Origin: Nectonema munidae
Taxonomy: Eukaryota; Nematomorpha; Nectonematoida; Nectonematidae
Length of the DNA stretch: 64,000 nucleotides
Direction of reading: 5' to 3'
NCBI GenBank assembly: GCA_030549495.1
Contig: JAUIRK010000052.1
Location: 372,001-436,000, forward strand
Made by a program: the position numbers and the translations under genes. Positions within the stretch are counted from its first letter, which is position 1. The number at the start of each line of letters is the position of its first letter. Below are positions 49,920-63,286 of this stretch, in pieces. Under the pieces are notes generated by a model. That model searched no databases. It saw nothing but the letters and a program-made list of their open reading frames with translations, and had not been told where the DNA came from.

Positions 49920-50588
49920 AGCGGATCTTAACCCCCGGTTGCGACCCAAATTTGGGTCCTCTGGCAATTTTTTTGGGTCGCCAAGGGCCAATGAGAAAAA
50001 GGGGAAGATAAAAAATCTTGAAATAGCAAAAATAAAACTTAATTTTATTTTATGTGAAAATTGAAGATCTACCTCAGGAAATTTCAGATATCTACCAATT
50101 AAAAGAGCAACTAATTGAAATAAAAAATGGCAAAGCTCTTGAATGTGATTTTAAAACAGAAACTTTGAGTGCTTTTGCACAAATATTTATAAAGAAAAAG
50201 AAGTGGTTGGATTCCAAGCACTTAAGGTCTTTCTTCCTTCCCCAACAACGTGTTTGTGTGAGACTGCATTTTCAGCTCCTATGGCTGTTAAAAATAAATA
50301 TCAAAATCGTTTATCACCGAAGCACGACATGCGATGTTGTCTGTCAACAATAAAACCCCGTTTTGAAGAGCTTTCAAGAAAACTTTAAACGCAACCTTCT
50401 CCATTAATTGTAACTTCTTTGTCAAATTAAAACATTGTAATAAATAACATGATTCTCCCGTAAATCAATAAAAAGCATTTTGATTTCTTATAAAAATGTT
50501 TTTTATTCTCCTTCATATTTTTTTACATGTTGGGTCGCGAGTGTGTGTGTCGTAGGTAAATTGGGTCGGCAAAGGTTAAGAAGCGCTG
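49920..50588 (+). mobile_element. Internally deleted hAT, 669 bp
   Basis: Left end AGCGGATCTTAACC and right end (reverse complement CAGCGCTTCTTAACC) are inverted repeats. The target duplication is GTATAAAA / GTATAAAG at 49912-49919 and 50589-50596, one mismatch. Inside, 50054-50388 encodes only the C-terminal part of a ZBED/SCAND3-like transposase: SAFAQIFIKKKKW, then LPSPTTCLCETAFSAPMAVK and MRCCLSTIKPRFEELSRKL, in two frames. The N-terminal and catalytic parts are deleted. Confidence 0.85.
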
Positions 50589-50596
50589 GTATAAAG

Positions 50597-52702
50597 GAAG
50601 ATGAACGCAAGCTGTGACCCTTTTCTAAATGAACTGGTTTTGGTGATCGATTGATTACACCTTGAATGGTCAATCAATTCAAGATCATATAGATTTATGC
50701 ATCATGCATCGATGATATATCAATAATAAATATCAAAACACTCGCCAAGATTTAGCGTGTTGTAAAAATCAATACTAACTTCGTTAGAGCGTTCAATGAA
50801 TACGATGAGTGAACAGAAAGTCACTGATTATAATAATAATATGTCTAACAAAGAAATGATATAAAATAGAAGGAGGCATTAACTTAACTGATTATAAAAA
50901 TATGTCTAACAAAGAAATGATATTAAGTGAAAAATCTATTTGGCCTCCCTACATAAGCAAAAAAGCACTTTTAACCAAAAAAAGTTATTTGTTCAGAATT
51001 TTCATTTTGAGTTAATGAAATATTTTAAGTCCTATAGGGATGACTGATGAATCGCATGTAAGATACACTTCATCGGGCTTTTGAATAAAAAAACAATTTT
51101 TTACAACATTGAAATGTAAAAATACATGTCTCCATCATTAAATTTGGAATATTTTTTTTACAAAGCCTTGATGAAATTAAAAAAAGGACAAAAGAATAAT
51201 GAAAGTATAGGATAAAACTTACAATATCAATAAATTCAATTCAATATTCTTTCAAAAAATAGAAAAGACATTCAAAAATATTATAAATGTACCTTTCACC
51301 CTCAACATTGTGGAAGGATTTTTAATTTTATAGTCTTTCTTTTTTACTTTAATAATAATAATAATAGGAAAAATCTTTTAAGCTATTATAGTGTTTGAAG
51401 GTGGAAAAAGAGGAATGTAAAATCGTGAAGTTTAGTCCAGTGTTTTATTTGAAACAAAAAAGTGAATTGACGATACAAATAAGCAAATATCAAATTATTG
51501 ATTGACTTTTTCAATGTAAACTTAAAAAATTTTGAGTTTCGAAGAGCAATAATGGAGGCTATAGCTTCTATAGAAGACAAGATAATATTTTAAACTACCC
51601 AATCTAAATTCTGGCATAAAGTTATTGGGTAAGTATTGGGGTCATTTAATTTTAACTTGGTATCTAGCAATATATGTTATAGGTACTTGAAAACATGTTA
51701 TAGGTTTCTTAGAAAACCTTCCTAACGAGTTTCATGTCAAAAGAAGGGTGCGTTATTTTCTAAAAATGTTTTTTAATTACGTTTTTGAACCAAATTTTGC
51801 ATTGAAAGTATAGGAAGATCATTAGATTTGGTCCCGTTGCATCAAAATTCGATTGTTTTTTTTTAAATTAAAATATGTCTGTATCCATCTCTATTTGTAG
51901 AAATTAAAGATATTACATTATATATTTTTTAAAAATTAAGAAATAAAAAAAGTCGTCATCTATCTATATGCGTGAATAAGTAAGTAAGTAAGTCTATATA
52001 TAGCTACCAGCTGATAAAAATTTTGATCATTATAACTTTTTTATTTTATCAGATCTAACATATTTTGTATCTGGCATCCTATTAGAAAATATGCAAATTT
52101 TGATGAAGAAATTTTTATTGGATGTTGGTTTTATGGGGTTATCAAAAAAAGTCTAAAATAGTATGTCTGCCAAAAGCCTATACATTGTATGTTACATATA
52201 CTTTTTATACATTTTATTGTTTCTTTATGTTTTCTCCCGTGGTCTTGCCAGACCACTGATGTACATAAGCGTATCTTTGCAGAATACTTGTAGCGTCTGT
52301 GCCCTTTGTTTATTGGATAACTTTGACAATGAAATAGGCTGTGCTATTTGAATTTGAATGACATCAATGATATGTTGTATGCATTAATGCTAATACTATA
52401 GATTTGAAAGGACTGGCAATATGAAAGATATGTCAACTCTCTCCATCCGGGTAATGTTGTCCGGTAGTATTTATTTCACAAGGATCTAGCACCGCAAAGA
52501 ACAAATCTAGTGCACTTCTTTAAATCAAAGAAAAAAACTTTCTCTTCTGGGAAAAAAGTGATTCTTTTAGATGCAAAAAAGGATAAAAATACTCTCACTT
52601 CCCATAAATTTGACTCTTATTAAGAGACTTTTAATTTTTACATTTTTTTTACTTTCTAAAAATATATTTCTATTTCAAACTTTTCTCAAAATTTCCCCTT
52701 AC
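50597..52702. other. No gene supported
   Basis: AT-rich. A minus-strand acceptor near 51566 (tcttgtcttctatag) precedes a short frame (AIASIIALRNSKFF) without a convincing donor. At 52236-52262 GTGGTCTTGCCAGACCAC is a small hairpin resembling one at 14385. Confidence 0.35.
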
Positions 52703-52800
52703 AGACTTCCTCTTCTTTTGCGAATTTCTCTAACATTACGGCAGTTCTGATTAACATCCAATAAAACTGCGCTGTTTTTGACCTTTTTCTTGTCGTTCAT
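52703..52800 (-). CDS. Possible initial coding exon of an unidentified gene
   Basis: ATG at 52800 opens 32 codons plus two bases to a good donor (AGTCT then gtaagg). The peptide reads MNDKKKVKNSAVLLDVNQNC, then RNVREIRKRRGS: basic and polar, not AT-driven. The frame is also open upstream for several codons after a possible acceptor, so it may be internal. It lies 3.6 kb upstream of LUC7 on the same strand. Its end phase fits the shifted frame of 37601-37720 only, which would overlap LUC7. Confidence 0.4.
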
Positions 52801-53819
52801 GAGTGCCCAATAACTATAGATGCTTCACGATTTCAAAGCGGGTTTAGGAGACTAGTAAATAGATGTATAGAGCGGGTCTAGGAGATTTCATAATTACAAA
52901 GACAAAATAAAGTGAAATAAGAACTGGAAGACAAAGGATTTATCGAGAAGTTCAACAAGGTAAAAGGTAGAGAAAATAAAAAAACGAAAAAGATAAAAAA
53001 AAAAAAAAGATGTGATATTTAGAGAATGTTAAAAAAAAGATTACGTATAATTAGAAAGAACAAAATAAGTCATTCAACAAGGCATAGCCATAAATCAAGA
53101 AAAAAATATATAATGTGTAAGTGTATACTAGCTAAATATTTTAATATTATTCATAGTTTTGATAGTTTTTTTTTACAAAAAAAGAGGTACTGAGAGAATT
53201 ATTGGTGACAGTAGTATAGTAAAAGTTGCAATGACGAAATATGTTCAAATTGAAAGCATGTCAATCAATCAAACGCAAATTTTAACGAGTTATGATTCGC
53301 AAAGCGAACATCCCTTATTTATATGGGTGCTTGCCATTAATTAGTCTACATTTATTAGTATACATATGGTATATGATATTATACTATTGGCAATTAGTGA
53401 AATATTTTTGAAATACTTTTTTATCTTATCCTCCCCCATCAGCTTTCAATCTTCTATATAACGTTATCAATTCAGTAAAATTATTTGTATTGATTTAAAA
53501 ATTGGATCTGATTAGTGTTTATTTATTATAGCATTGATGGGTGGACAGAGGAAGGCATATGCCGTGGGACAACCCAATAGATAGCAACTCCATTTTCTGA
53601 ATAAGTCCTCAAGTTGTTCAGGCACTGGCTTAGCATTATTTTTTCATTATTCAACAATTTTCCATTAAATTAAAAAATTTAATTAAATTATAAAATTTTA
53701 TTTTTGTTTAATTATATTAAAAATAATTAGCTTAACTCAAAATGAGCCTTACTTCTTGGAAAAGGGAGAGATAAAGGCGATTCTTACAATTTCAACAATA
53801 TAAAAAGAGGTCCATATGA

Positions 53820-54021
53820 CAGGGCCGTATCAAGGGGGAGGGCAGTAGGGGGCAATTGCCCGGGCGCCATTTCATTTTCATACCTAAGGAGCACTATGGG
53901 GCAAGCCCGCCCCAAAGTCTGGCTCTTATGAGCATTGAGAAAGAAGTTCTAGATTGTGTTGATTTTGACTCCATTCAGGACCTTTGCCCTGGGGCGCCAC
54001 GATCCCTTGATACGGCTCTGA
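53820..54021. repeat. MITE, 202 bp, CAGGGCCGTATCAAGGG ends
   Basis: Left end CAGGGCCGTATCAAGGG, right end its near reverse complement (CAGAGCCGTATCAAGGG). GC-rich interior with GGGCGCC motifs. hAT-like terminus; no clear 8-bp duplication. Confidence 0.65.
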
Positions 54022-54541
54022 CTTGAGGCTTGAACCTTTAGCAACTCGGTTGCTTACAAAAAGAGGGTGTAGGTACTAAAATCAAAATCAAATAAAAATT
54101 GAGATTCAATTACACATATATTCAAAGTAATACTTGTAATATTCTATATTTTCTTCTCCAAAATAATACTTTAAGCTTTTTTGAAGGGTGTTTTTAATTT
54201 TTTGAAATAACCGAATTTAATATTTGAAAAACATTTAATTTCAAAAATTAATGCTTCAGATTGTTTATTGTTTAATTTTTTGGTATAAAATTTTTTTGGC
54301 TTCTAGCCCTCTGGTAGCGATCTTATTGAGATTTAAAATGGAACGAAACATATATATATATATACACATACAATGAGAAGAATCAAAAAAAGTTTACCAT
54401 GGCGAAGAAGGTTTTCCTGAAAATATGATGATGATTTAACCTGATATATATATATGACGCATATACACCACATACATCTTTATGTGACACGTATGAAATT
54501 AGCTGATGTGTTAAAGTAAACAACGAAAAAGCTACTGTTAC

Positions 54542-54780
54542 ATGCTTTCCTCCTGCTTCCAACATCATAGCTCTCACATTCTCTATCATATTTACACTGA
54601 AATCGATCCCATTTCTGTACTTCACCTGCATACACATACTTCCTTCTTCACTCAAGCAAAGAAAGACTGAAACATTTTCTTCATTACTAGAAGCGATTTT
54701 TATTCCACGCTTTTTTGTAAAGGTGAGGGGATTGCATTTCCTCGCATGTTTGAAATTCCGAGATCCGAAAATTTTAAAAT
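54542..54780 (-). CDS. Internal exon of an unidentified gene, 79 codons
   Basis: A strong acceptor (tatattgttttatag) at 54781 and a donor (GGAAAGCAT then gtaaca) enclose 239 bases, open in one frame. The peptide reads FKIFGSRNFKHARKCNPLTF, TKKRGIKIASSNEENVSVFL, CLSEEGSMCMQVKYRNGIDF and SVNMIENVRAMMLEAGGKH. It has a globular composition with alternating strands and a C-terminal helix. It begins with two bases of a split codon and ends in phase 0. I do not recognise the family; a loose likeness to sliding-clamp folds is not enough to name it. It may share a gene with the exon at 52703, but the phases do not join directly. Confidence 0.5.
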
Positions 54781-55737
54781 CTATAAAACAATATAAGATG
54801 ATTTAGTGTCCAAGAGCTTAGAGGCATTTTTAGTAAGAGCTTATAAAATCTTGATCTACATAGTATATGGGTTTCATCATTCATAAGCGACTATTAAATG
54901 ACAAATCATTTCTCTTCCAGACTTTTCCGTCTGTGTGAGATATTTCAGAAATGTCTGCTGTATCTATCTCTTGTTTTGTACTTTTTGTGTGATAGTATGT
55001 TTGAGTTTCTCATCTCTAACAGTGTGTGTTGTTGCAATTTGACTGAAATTTTAAATATACTGATATTTTTTGAAAATCATCACGATTAAAATGTCATATA
55101 AATGAGAAACTAAATAATGAAATTTACTGTCGATGTGGCATCAAGGAAAGAATAGTTTTCCAATGATTTGAGAGAGTATAGGCATGTAGAGCAATCCAAA
55201 TTGAGGATTTTCAGAGTGTCAAAGATTGAAAAAGAAGAAAACAAGAATAGACATCAATTTTATACAAAAATTAGAAGAAATTAAAGTTCCAGCTAATTGT
55301 TCAATTTGGCCTAACAGGGTGTTACCTGTTAGGATAAATCAGCCATAAAAAGCTTGAGTGCTAGGTTTGGTATTTTGGGATTCGTTTGGCCAAGGCCTTT
55401 CGAACAAACTCAGATACATCAGAAACAGAACAGAGAGTACATAACAATTTAGAAAAATAACCCATATTCGCTTACTTAGGTTACTTAGGGTACTTAAGTT
55501 TTACTATACCTAAATAGAGTCTGTAGATACACACATTGATTGGGAGAAGCAGGCATTCGTAGTTATAGCTAAGATATAATTGAAACGAATAATGATAAAA
55601 TACAGAAGTTAACATATGTATGATTACAGTTATGGTGGAATGTTGATAATATCATAAAATTGAAGGAATAAAATAAGACTTTTACCTCTTTAAAATCTAA
55701 AAATTAAAAACAGCTCCCAAATGAAGTAACTACAACT

Positions 55738-57678
<1,941 letters not shown>

Positions 57679-58469
57679 CGAATAGAATAGCGGAACAATT
57701 CTTACTATTCCAAAAGGAAAAAATAGAGATACTTATAGCAAAGTGTCAGAAGGAGGTAAAGAAGGAATTTCAATTTAATAATATGATTTACATTTTATTG
57801 CTCTTTGCTTGTTCTTCATAATAAAAGATCGCCTTGGTTGTGCAAAAAGTAATAAAATATTTGGTGTTCACAGATATCAATATATCTAATCAAATTCAGC
57901 CTCTAAATCTTATTTATATTCTTTAACAGAAAAGATTTTCTTCGTAAGTAATTCAAATAATTTAAAAAATAACATGCATTTGCATATTAAATTAGACTTA
58001 TATTAATTAATTTTTAATCATTGAAACATAAATGCGCCATTTTGGATTATACAATGCGCCACTTTTTGTTGCCTTAGGACTGGCTGATCATAATTTTTTG
58101 AACAGATTTTTGGATAAATAAAATAATCTCTCAAGAACGCCTATTTTTGTGGGTAATAAAATTCGCGTAGAACGAATTATTGGATATTTTTGACCGCAAA
58201 TTTTGAAGTAAACCATAATTTTAAATTTTAAACATAGCGAAATATTGTAACGTATACTTTAATTTCGCTAATTAAAAGTTTCAAAAATAATTCGTGAAAA
58301 AAATATTTCCAAAATTTTAGAACGCTAAAAACTAAGTTTTTTTACTGGTTAATATCGAAATTACAGTGATTTATAATTTTATATGTCAAAAATTTTAAAT
58401 GTTATAAAAATTTTTTTGTATAAAATGCTTGAAACTCTGGAAATTTAGTTCGCGGTATCTTTTTTTGCA
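57679..58469. other. No gene supported
   Basis: Directly after the array a short plus-strand frame (AEQFLLFQKEKIEILIAKCQ, then a gtaaag donor at 57757) looks faintly exonic but has no pyrimidine tract before it. The rest is AT-rich. Confidence 0.3.
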
Positions 58470-58869
58470 AGTCTTCCTTCTTTGTATTACAGAAGCTTAA
58501 GGAATTAAATGATTACTATATTTAATATTGTGAAAGGAAACATGAACATTGACGAGAATGTATAAGCCTGGTTACTCAAAGAGAATTTCCAGATCACATT
58601 CCCTGAAATTTAAACCTAATTCTTACCAAAGTAATTATAGACAGCACTATTTTACGCAAAAAGCATGTAATCACTGGAATGGTTTGCCAAATTAAGTTGC
58701 CGATTCCTTGAATATAAATATTTTCGAAAAAAGGCTTGATGATTTTTGAAAAGATAAAAGGTATCTCATTATTTGATTGATTTGTATTTTATTTGTATTA
58801 TATTTGATGCAATTCACATAGGCGTGCGTTTTGCCTCTTTCATTTATGTTGTTATGTTGTGTTAAGTTG
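58470..58869 (+). mobile_element. 5'-truncated LINE fragment, same family as 40986-44219
   Basis: Matches about 43845-44220 of the full LINE at the DNA level: the end of the RT frame with AWNHW-like CNHWNGLPN, then CATAGGCGTGCG and the TTGTTATGTTGTG tail. It contains stops and is an old truncated copy. Confidence 0.85.
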
Positions 58870-58870
58870 T

Positions 58871-59004
58871 GCTTGATACAAACATAATTTCACAATCTTA
58901 TTTCGAAATTCACTTATTAAATTCTTTGATATCATCATATGTGTATCAAAGAATTTAATAAGTGAATTTCGAAATAAGATTGTGAAATTATGTTTGTATC
59001 AAGC
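58871..59004. repeat. Perfect 61-bp inverted repeat with 12-base loop
   Basis: The left arm 58871-58931 and right arm 58944-59004 are exact reverse complements; the loop is TCATCATATGTG. It starts right after the LINE fragment tail. It would form a long hairpin in RNA or a cruciform in DNA. Confidence 0.95.
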
Positions 59005-60233
59005 ATTGATTAAATAAAACTTATTAAAAAAAATTATCTTGATTATTTATTTATCTATCGATTTACTTTTTTATTTTATCAAAATTTATTCCAAATAAAA
59101 AATTTCTTTGCAAAAATAAAAGTTTTTTTTAGTTTATATTTTTAGCAATAGACTTTTTAAAAATTTTAAATAAACATTTTTTCATATTAATGAAAACATA
59201 TAATAGCAGGTGAAGAGTCGAAATCGATTTATTTAAATAGGTAAAAAAAAATTAATCAATAAATGAAAAATAGTCTATTAATGATTAATTATAAACCACG
59301 GTAAAAAAGGAAGAAAGTAACAAAATACTTGCCGTAATTTTATGGGTTGTGTAGTTAGCGCAGTTGGATTATAAATTTGCAATATTTTTCTTCTCTTGAT
59401 ACTTTTTTACGCAATTAAAAAATCCAATCCTTGAGCTTCTGTTGTTTTCATTGAAAAAGTAAATATTTAAACATAAAAAAAGGTTCATATAACAAAATCA
59501 GTTTATCTTGTTCAATGCGAACTTCATTTTAAAAAAGCGAAAGATACTTCATTATACGAACACAACTAAGTATTTTTATCCACCTTTCAAAACGGGAAGA
59601 ATAAAAAGGTTAACATTTTTTTCTATTAAAAATAATTGAGATTTCAAAGTTTTTTTAGTAAAATATTTGAGTTATGCTGTGACATTTCATCAACTCCGTG
59701 AAATTTGACAGCAAAAGCATATTTTTTTCACAAACGGGATAATTTCATTGAGGGAATAGTTTTTTTTAAATGATGTGACATTTGTCTGTATGTGATACAT
59801 ACTCTGTATATATCATTATATTCATTTTTATAGGAAGTCATAGATCATATTGTTTTGATGTAATCGCCATCGATTGGTTCCTTTATTAAAAGCTCTAAAA
59901 TGATAGCGGAATGCTAATGAGTATTGAATAAGCTAAAAATTACTAGAACACTCTCCTCGAACTAAATAAACGGGAAAGGAGATAGAAGCGAAAGAGGAGA
60001 CAAATGTGTTCCTTACCTAAACTAGGAGAGTTGATTCCAAAATAAATAGTCGTCCAAGTGTATATGTGCCTTGGTGTGTGTGTGTGTGTATATACAATGT
60101 TGAAAGGAAGGAATTGTGAGTAGAAAATCGCCCAAGGCTGCAGTGAATGGGAAAGAATACTTGTGACTTATATATATATATATGTTTGCATTTTTAGATG
60201 TTTCACATCTTAAAAGAGTTTGCATGCATGCAG
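59005..60233. other. No gene supported
   Basis: AT-rich, with a GT dinucleotide run at about 60074-60090 and an AT run near 60170-60182. Confidence 0.4.
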
Positions 60234-60408
60234 AGTGCAACTTCCAAATACGCATCGCGCCTTCTTGCAAGACCTTTTTGAGGGAGAGAGAGAGAGGATG
60301 TTCTCTTTGTCTGACTTGTTTTACGACATGCATCTCAACGGGTACTCAGTTTTCATCGATGAAATCAAAAAAAGTTTGCCAAACACTTCTTCAAAGACAA
60401 ACGGTTAA
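60234..60408 (+). CDS. Unassigned terminal exon
   Basis: After the acceptor gcatgcatgcag, 57 codons are open to a TAA: VQLPNTHRAFLQDLFEGERE, RMFSLSDLFYDMHLNGYSVF, IDEIKKSLPNTSSKTNG. Balanced, soluble composition. A second frame is also open here (93 codons), but it is Cys/Thr-rich and less protein-like. The start phase fits the exon at 39602-39789. The pyrimidine tract is weak. No family recognised. Confidence 0.35.
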
Positions 60409-60929
60409 TAACATGAATGCGTTGATTTCAAGGTTAGTAAGCAAGAATGTCATAAATCTCTGAACTTTCTTATGTTAGTATACTTGAATTTTTTACTATA
60501 AAATCAATCTGAATAAAAAACTAAAATCACCTAAGTGTAATTTTTTCATGTGAAAAATGATGTATATAGATGCGTCGTGAGGAAATAATCAAAATAAAAG
60601 GGATGAGACTGAAATGATAATTACGTAAATCAAGGATGCGTTAACATGAAAATAAAAAAGAAGTGAAAGTAAAAAAGCGAAATATTTAAATGTTCTTAAT
60701 TTCATCTGTAATGTGCATTTTTTGAAATAATTTTAAATAAAAAAATTCATGTAATATTTAGAGAATAAAAAAGTGAACGCTTTGAAGTTATCTTTTTAAT
60801 ATTTTACAAAAAAAATAATTTGTTTTTGTTATTTTTGTAAAAATTGCGGATTAATTTTTAAAAAAAAACCAAAAGAATCTTAAATACTAAGATTTGTTCG
60901 TATCTTGAGATGCAAAAAACCATCGCAAT

Positions 60930-61593
60930 GTTAGTATGCAAAAAATCTTCTCTAAGGATGAATTTCAAATTGCAGCAAATGTTAACATTTTAATAGAGGA
61001 TTCCAAGAAGCATGAGTTTGCTGCCAACAAGTTAAAAAACAAAGTCCAACTTTGGTTTGCTCTAAATTTTACAAAGCTCAAAAGGAGAGATTAGAAATGA
61101 GGTCTGGATAAAATTTTTGATATATCTTGATGTACATGTCCAATGTCCATTTCTCTCGTGAAGTTAAAACAAATTCTTTTGTGAGAAGCATGTGAGCTCC
61201 CAGCACACTCACTGTGTTTGCAATAAATTTTGTTCATTTGGCTAAGAAAGAAGATGGTGATTTTTCAATAGAAGAATTCCGTTCTCAAGCCCAAGCAATG
61301 AAAAACTACGAAAAGCGCATTGAAAAAAAGTATAAAAAAAACATCTGATAATGCTTATTCCAGTATATACAGTTTGGATGTTGATCTCATGAAAGAAACC
61401 ATGAAATTAGAATATTTTAAGGAATAATGAATCCAATGATTGTAGAATGATGTGGATTTCGCAAAGTCTTTCCAATTTTCATTCCACTTGTTTTGAAGAA
61501 CATAACATCTTCCACGTTCCAACATCGAAATGTTTTAGCTGAATTAGTTGTAGAGTACTTTGTTTCAGACGCTGACACCTTTTCCTTGATTCA

Positions 61594-61634
<41 letters not shown>

Positions 61635-61910
61635 GTAGTAATAACTTTATTTACAAAAAGTTTTACGAATACTTAAAATTGATTTAAAACAAAAAGTGAA
61701 CTTTGGAAAAAACTTTCATGAGTGGTAGTCCAAGAGCAAACGCAGTAAAAAAATTTAAAAAGAAGGAACTTTTGAAGGTCAGCATCAAAGTCCACTCAGC
61801 CGCTTGAAGACACTAACTATGAGCAATGGAATTTGTATAAGCAGTACAAATTCAGAAGAGTTCGTTGTAAAAATAGGACAAAATCTGAATCAAATAAAAT
61901 TGAAGTACAA
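60930..61910 (+). pseudogene. Decayed coding segment, unidentified
   Basis: Plus-strand pieces in changing frames: STLTVFAINFVHLAKKEDGD, FSIEEFRSQAQAMKNYEKRI, VDLMKETMKLEYF, FQHRNVLAELVVEYF, DADTFSLIQ. A later piece, YEQWNLYKQYKFRR, follows an AAT microsatellite. Codon texture differs from the flanks, so this was once a gene, probably a transposon's. I cannot assign a family. Confidence 0.35.
61595..61633. repeat. (AAT)13 microsatellite
   Basis: 39 bases of AAT followed by AGTAGTAAT, inside the decayed coding segment. Confidence 0.9.
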
Positions 61911-62817
61911 TTAGTATAGATTTTTTTAAAAGTAGGTTTTTTTTAAGTTTTTTATAGTTTTTGATTTAATACACATCTTCATTCTCCAAACATGCGCAAT
62001 CCTTGAGTTAAAAAAAACTGTTCATTGATATACCAGGAAAAGTTAAAGTTATTTTAAGGAAACTGAACTACCAATTTTTCCGATTACTGTTAGCGAAGAT
62101 TTTCCACAAATTTTGGTCCCAGTTATAAAAGATTTATCGAGATTTTCTAGAACCGATCTGTGGAGGAAAACATTGTAAGTATATGCTTTTAGTTTTTGGT
62201 CATACGAATCATCTGAAACTTAACATAATATAATTCTTAGCATTTATGACATATATTAAAAATTTTAGTAGTTTCCAAAAATGGAAAGTTAACTAAATTT
62301 GGACTAAAAATCTTACAAATAAAAAGATAGATGCATATATCGCTAAAGTACATTTTTTGACGAGTCGATCAATACCTTTTTAGTTTTTGATTCCCAAAGA
62401 CTGGAAATATTTTCAGATTCTTCAATCTTTACTTCCTCCTTTTCTTGCATTAACTTCCACTAGATGCATAAACTAATATCATGTTTAATTTGTTTCTCAA
62501 AAATAAATTTTTTCATTAGAAACTCTCACGATACTAGAAGCATTTTCGCAATTCACACTTTTATACTATAATTAACAAAAAGTCTATTCCATACCCTCAT
62601 TTCTGGTACAGTCAGTAAACAAGTAATTTATTATTATTATTCGAACAAATAAATAAAATTAGATAACAAATTTACTAGAAAGAGTTTCAACTCTTTCTAT
62701 ACTATTGAAAACTAATTCATTTTAAAGATGAAAAATTTGTATATTTAAATAACTTAGCAAATATCTAACGCGGATTTTGATGCCACCTGAGATTTGCCAA
62801 GCTTTCAATTTGATATT
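61911..62817. other. No gene seen
   Basis: AT-rich sequence without supported frames or repeats. Confidence 0.4.
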
Positions 62818-63286
62818 CAGTCAGACCTCGTTTATTCGACAACCCCGCTAACCGAAACACTACCGATTTTTTCAATGTTTGTGTCCGCTCTGATTTTGAC
62901 ATTCACATTTCGCCACCGAAAGTGCTTCAAAGCAAACTAATTTGGTTTAAAAAAGCGTGTAGAGTTTTTGCTAATCCGACAGGCAAAATATTAAAATTCT
63001 ATTTTTCATAATATATTTTGGACTGTGCGAGATTACTTCTTCCAATATTTTCCATATGTGTGTGTCGATAAATCTTAATGGACGACGAACTACTTTCTTT
63101 AATTTTATCATCTCTTTGGTGTAGGATAGAAGTTGAAGTAATTAATCATTTGATTTTTTTCACATTAAACATAAATATTATATATACTTCATTTAATGGA
63201 TGAATGACATTTTTGTTAGAAATTTCGTTAAACTCCGACAAAAATATGTGTGAAACGAACAGTGTCGGGTAAACGAGGTGTGAGTG
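62818..63286. repeat. pogo/Tigger-type MITE, about 469 bp
   Basis: Inverted ends CAGTCAGACCTCGTTTATTC (left) and CACTCACACCTCGTTTACCC (reverse complement of right), both followed by CGAC. This is the Tigger-like terminus; TA lies next to or near each end. The interior has no transposase. Confidence 0.75.

Noticed and set aside
53159-53344. 61-codon plus-strand frame
   Set aside because: Composition is plausible but there is no acceptor or donor of quality and no recognised motif.
57685-57756. Plus-strand exon after the TGA array
   Set aside because: The peptide looks helical and a donor is present, but the acceptor lacks any pyrimidine tract because the triplet array precedes it.
60000-60070. 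Minus-strand donor-like TTTAG/gtaagg with a short open frame
   Set aside because: The upstream frame is derived from a GT dinucleotide repeat and has no acceptor.
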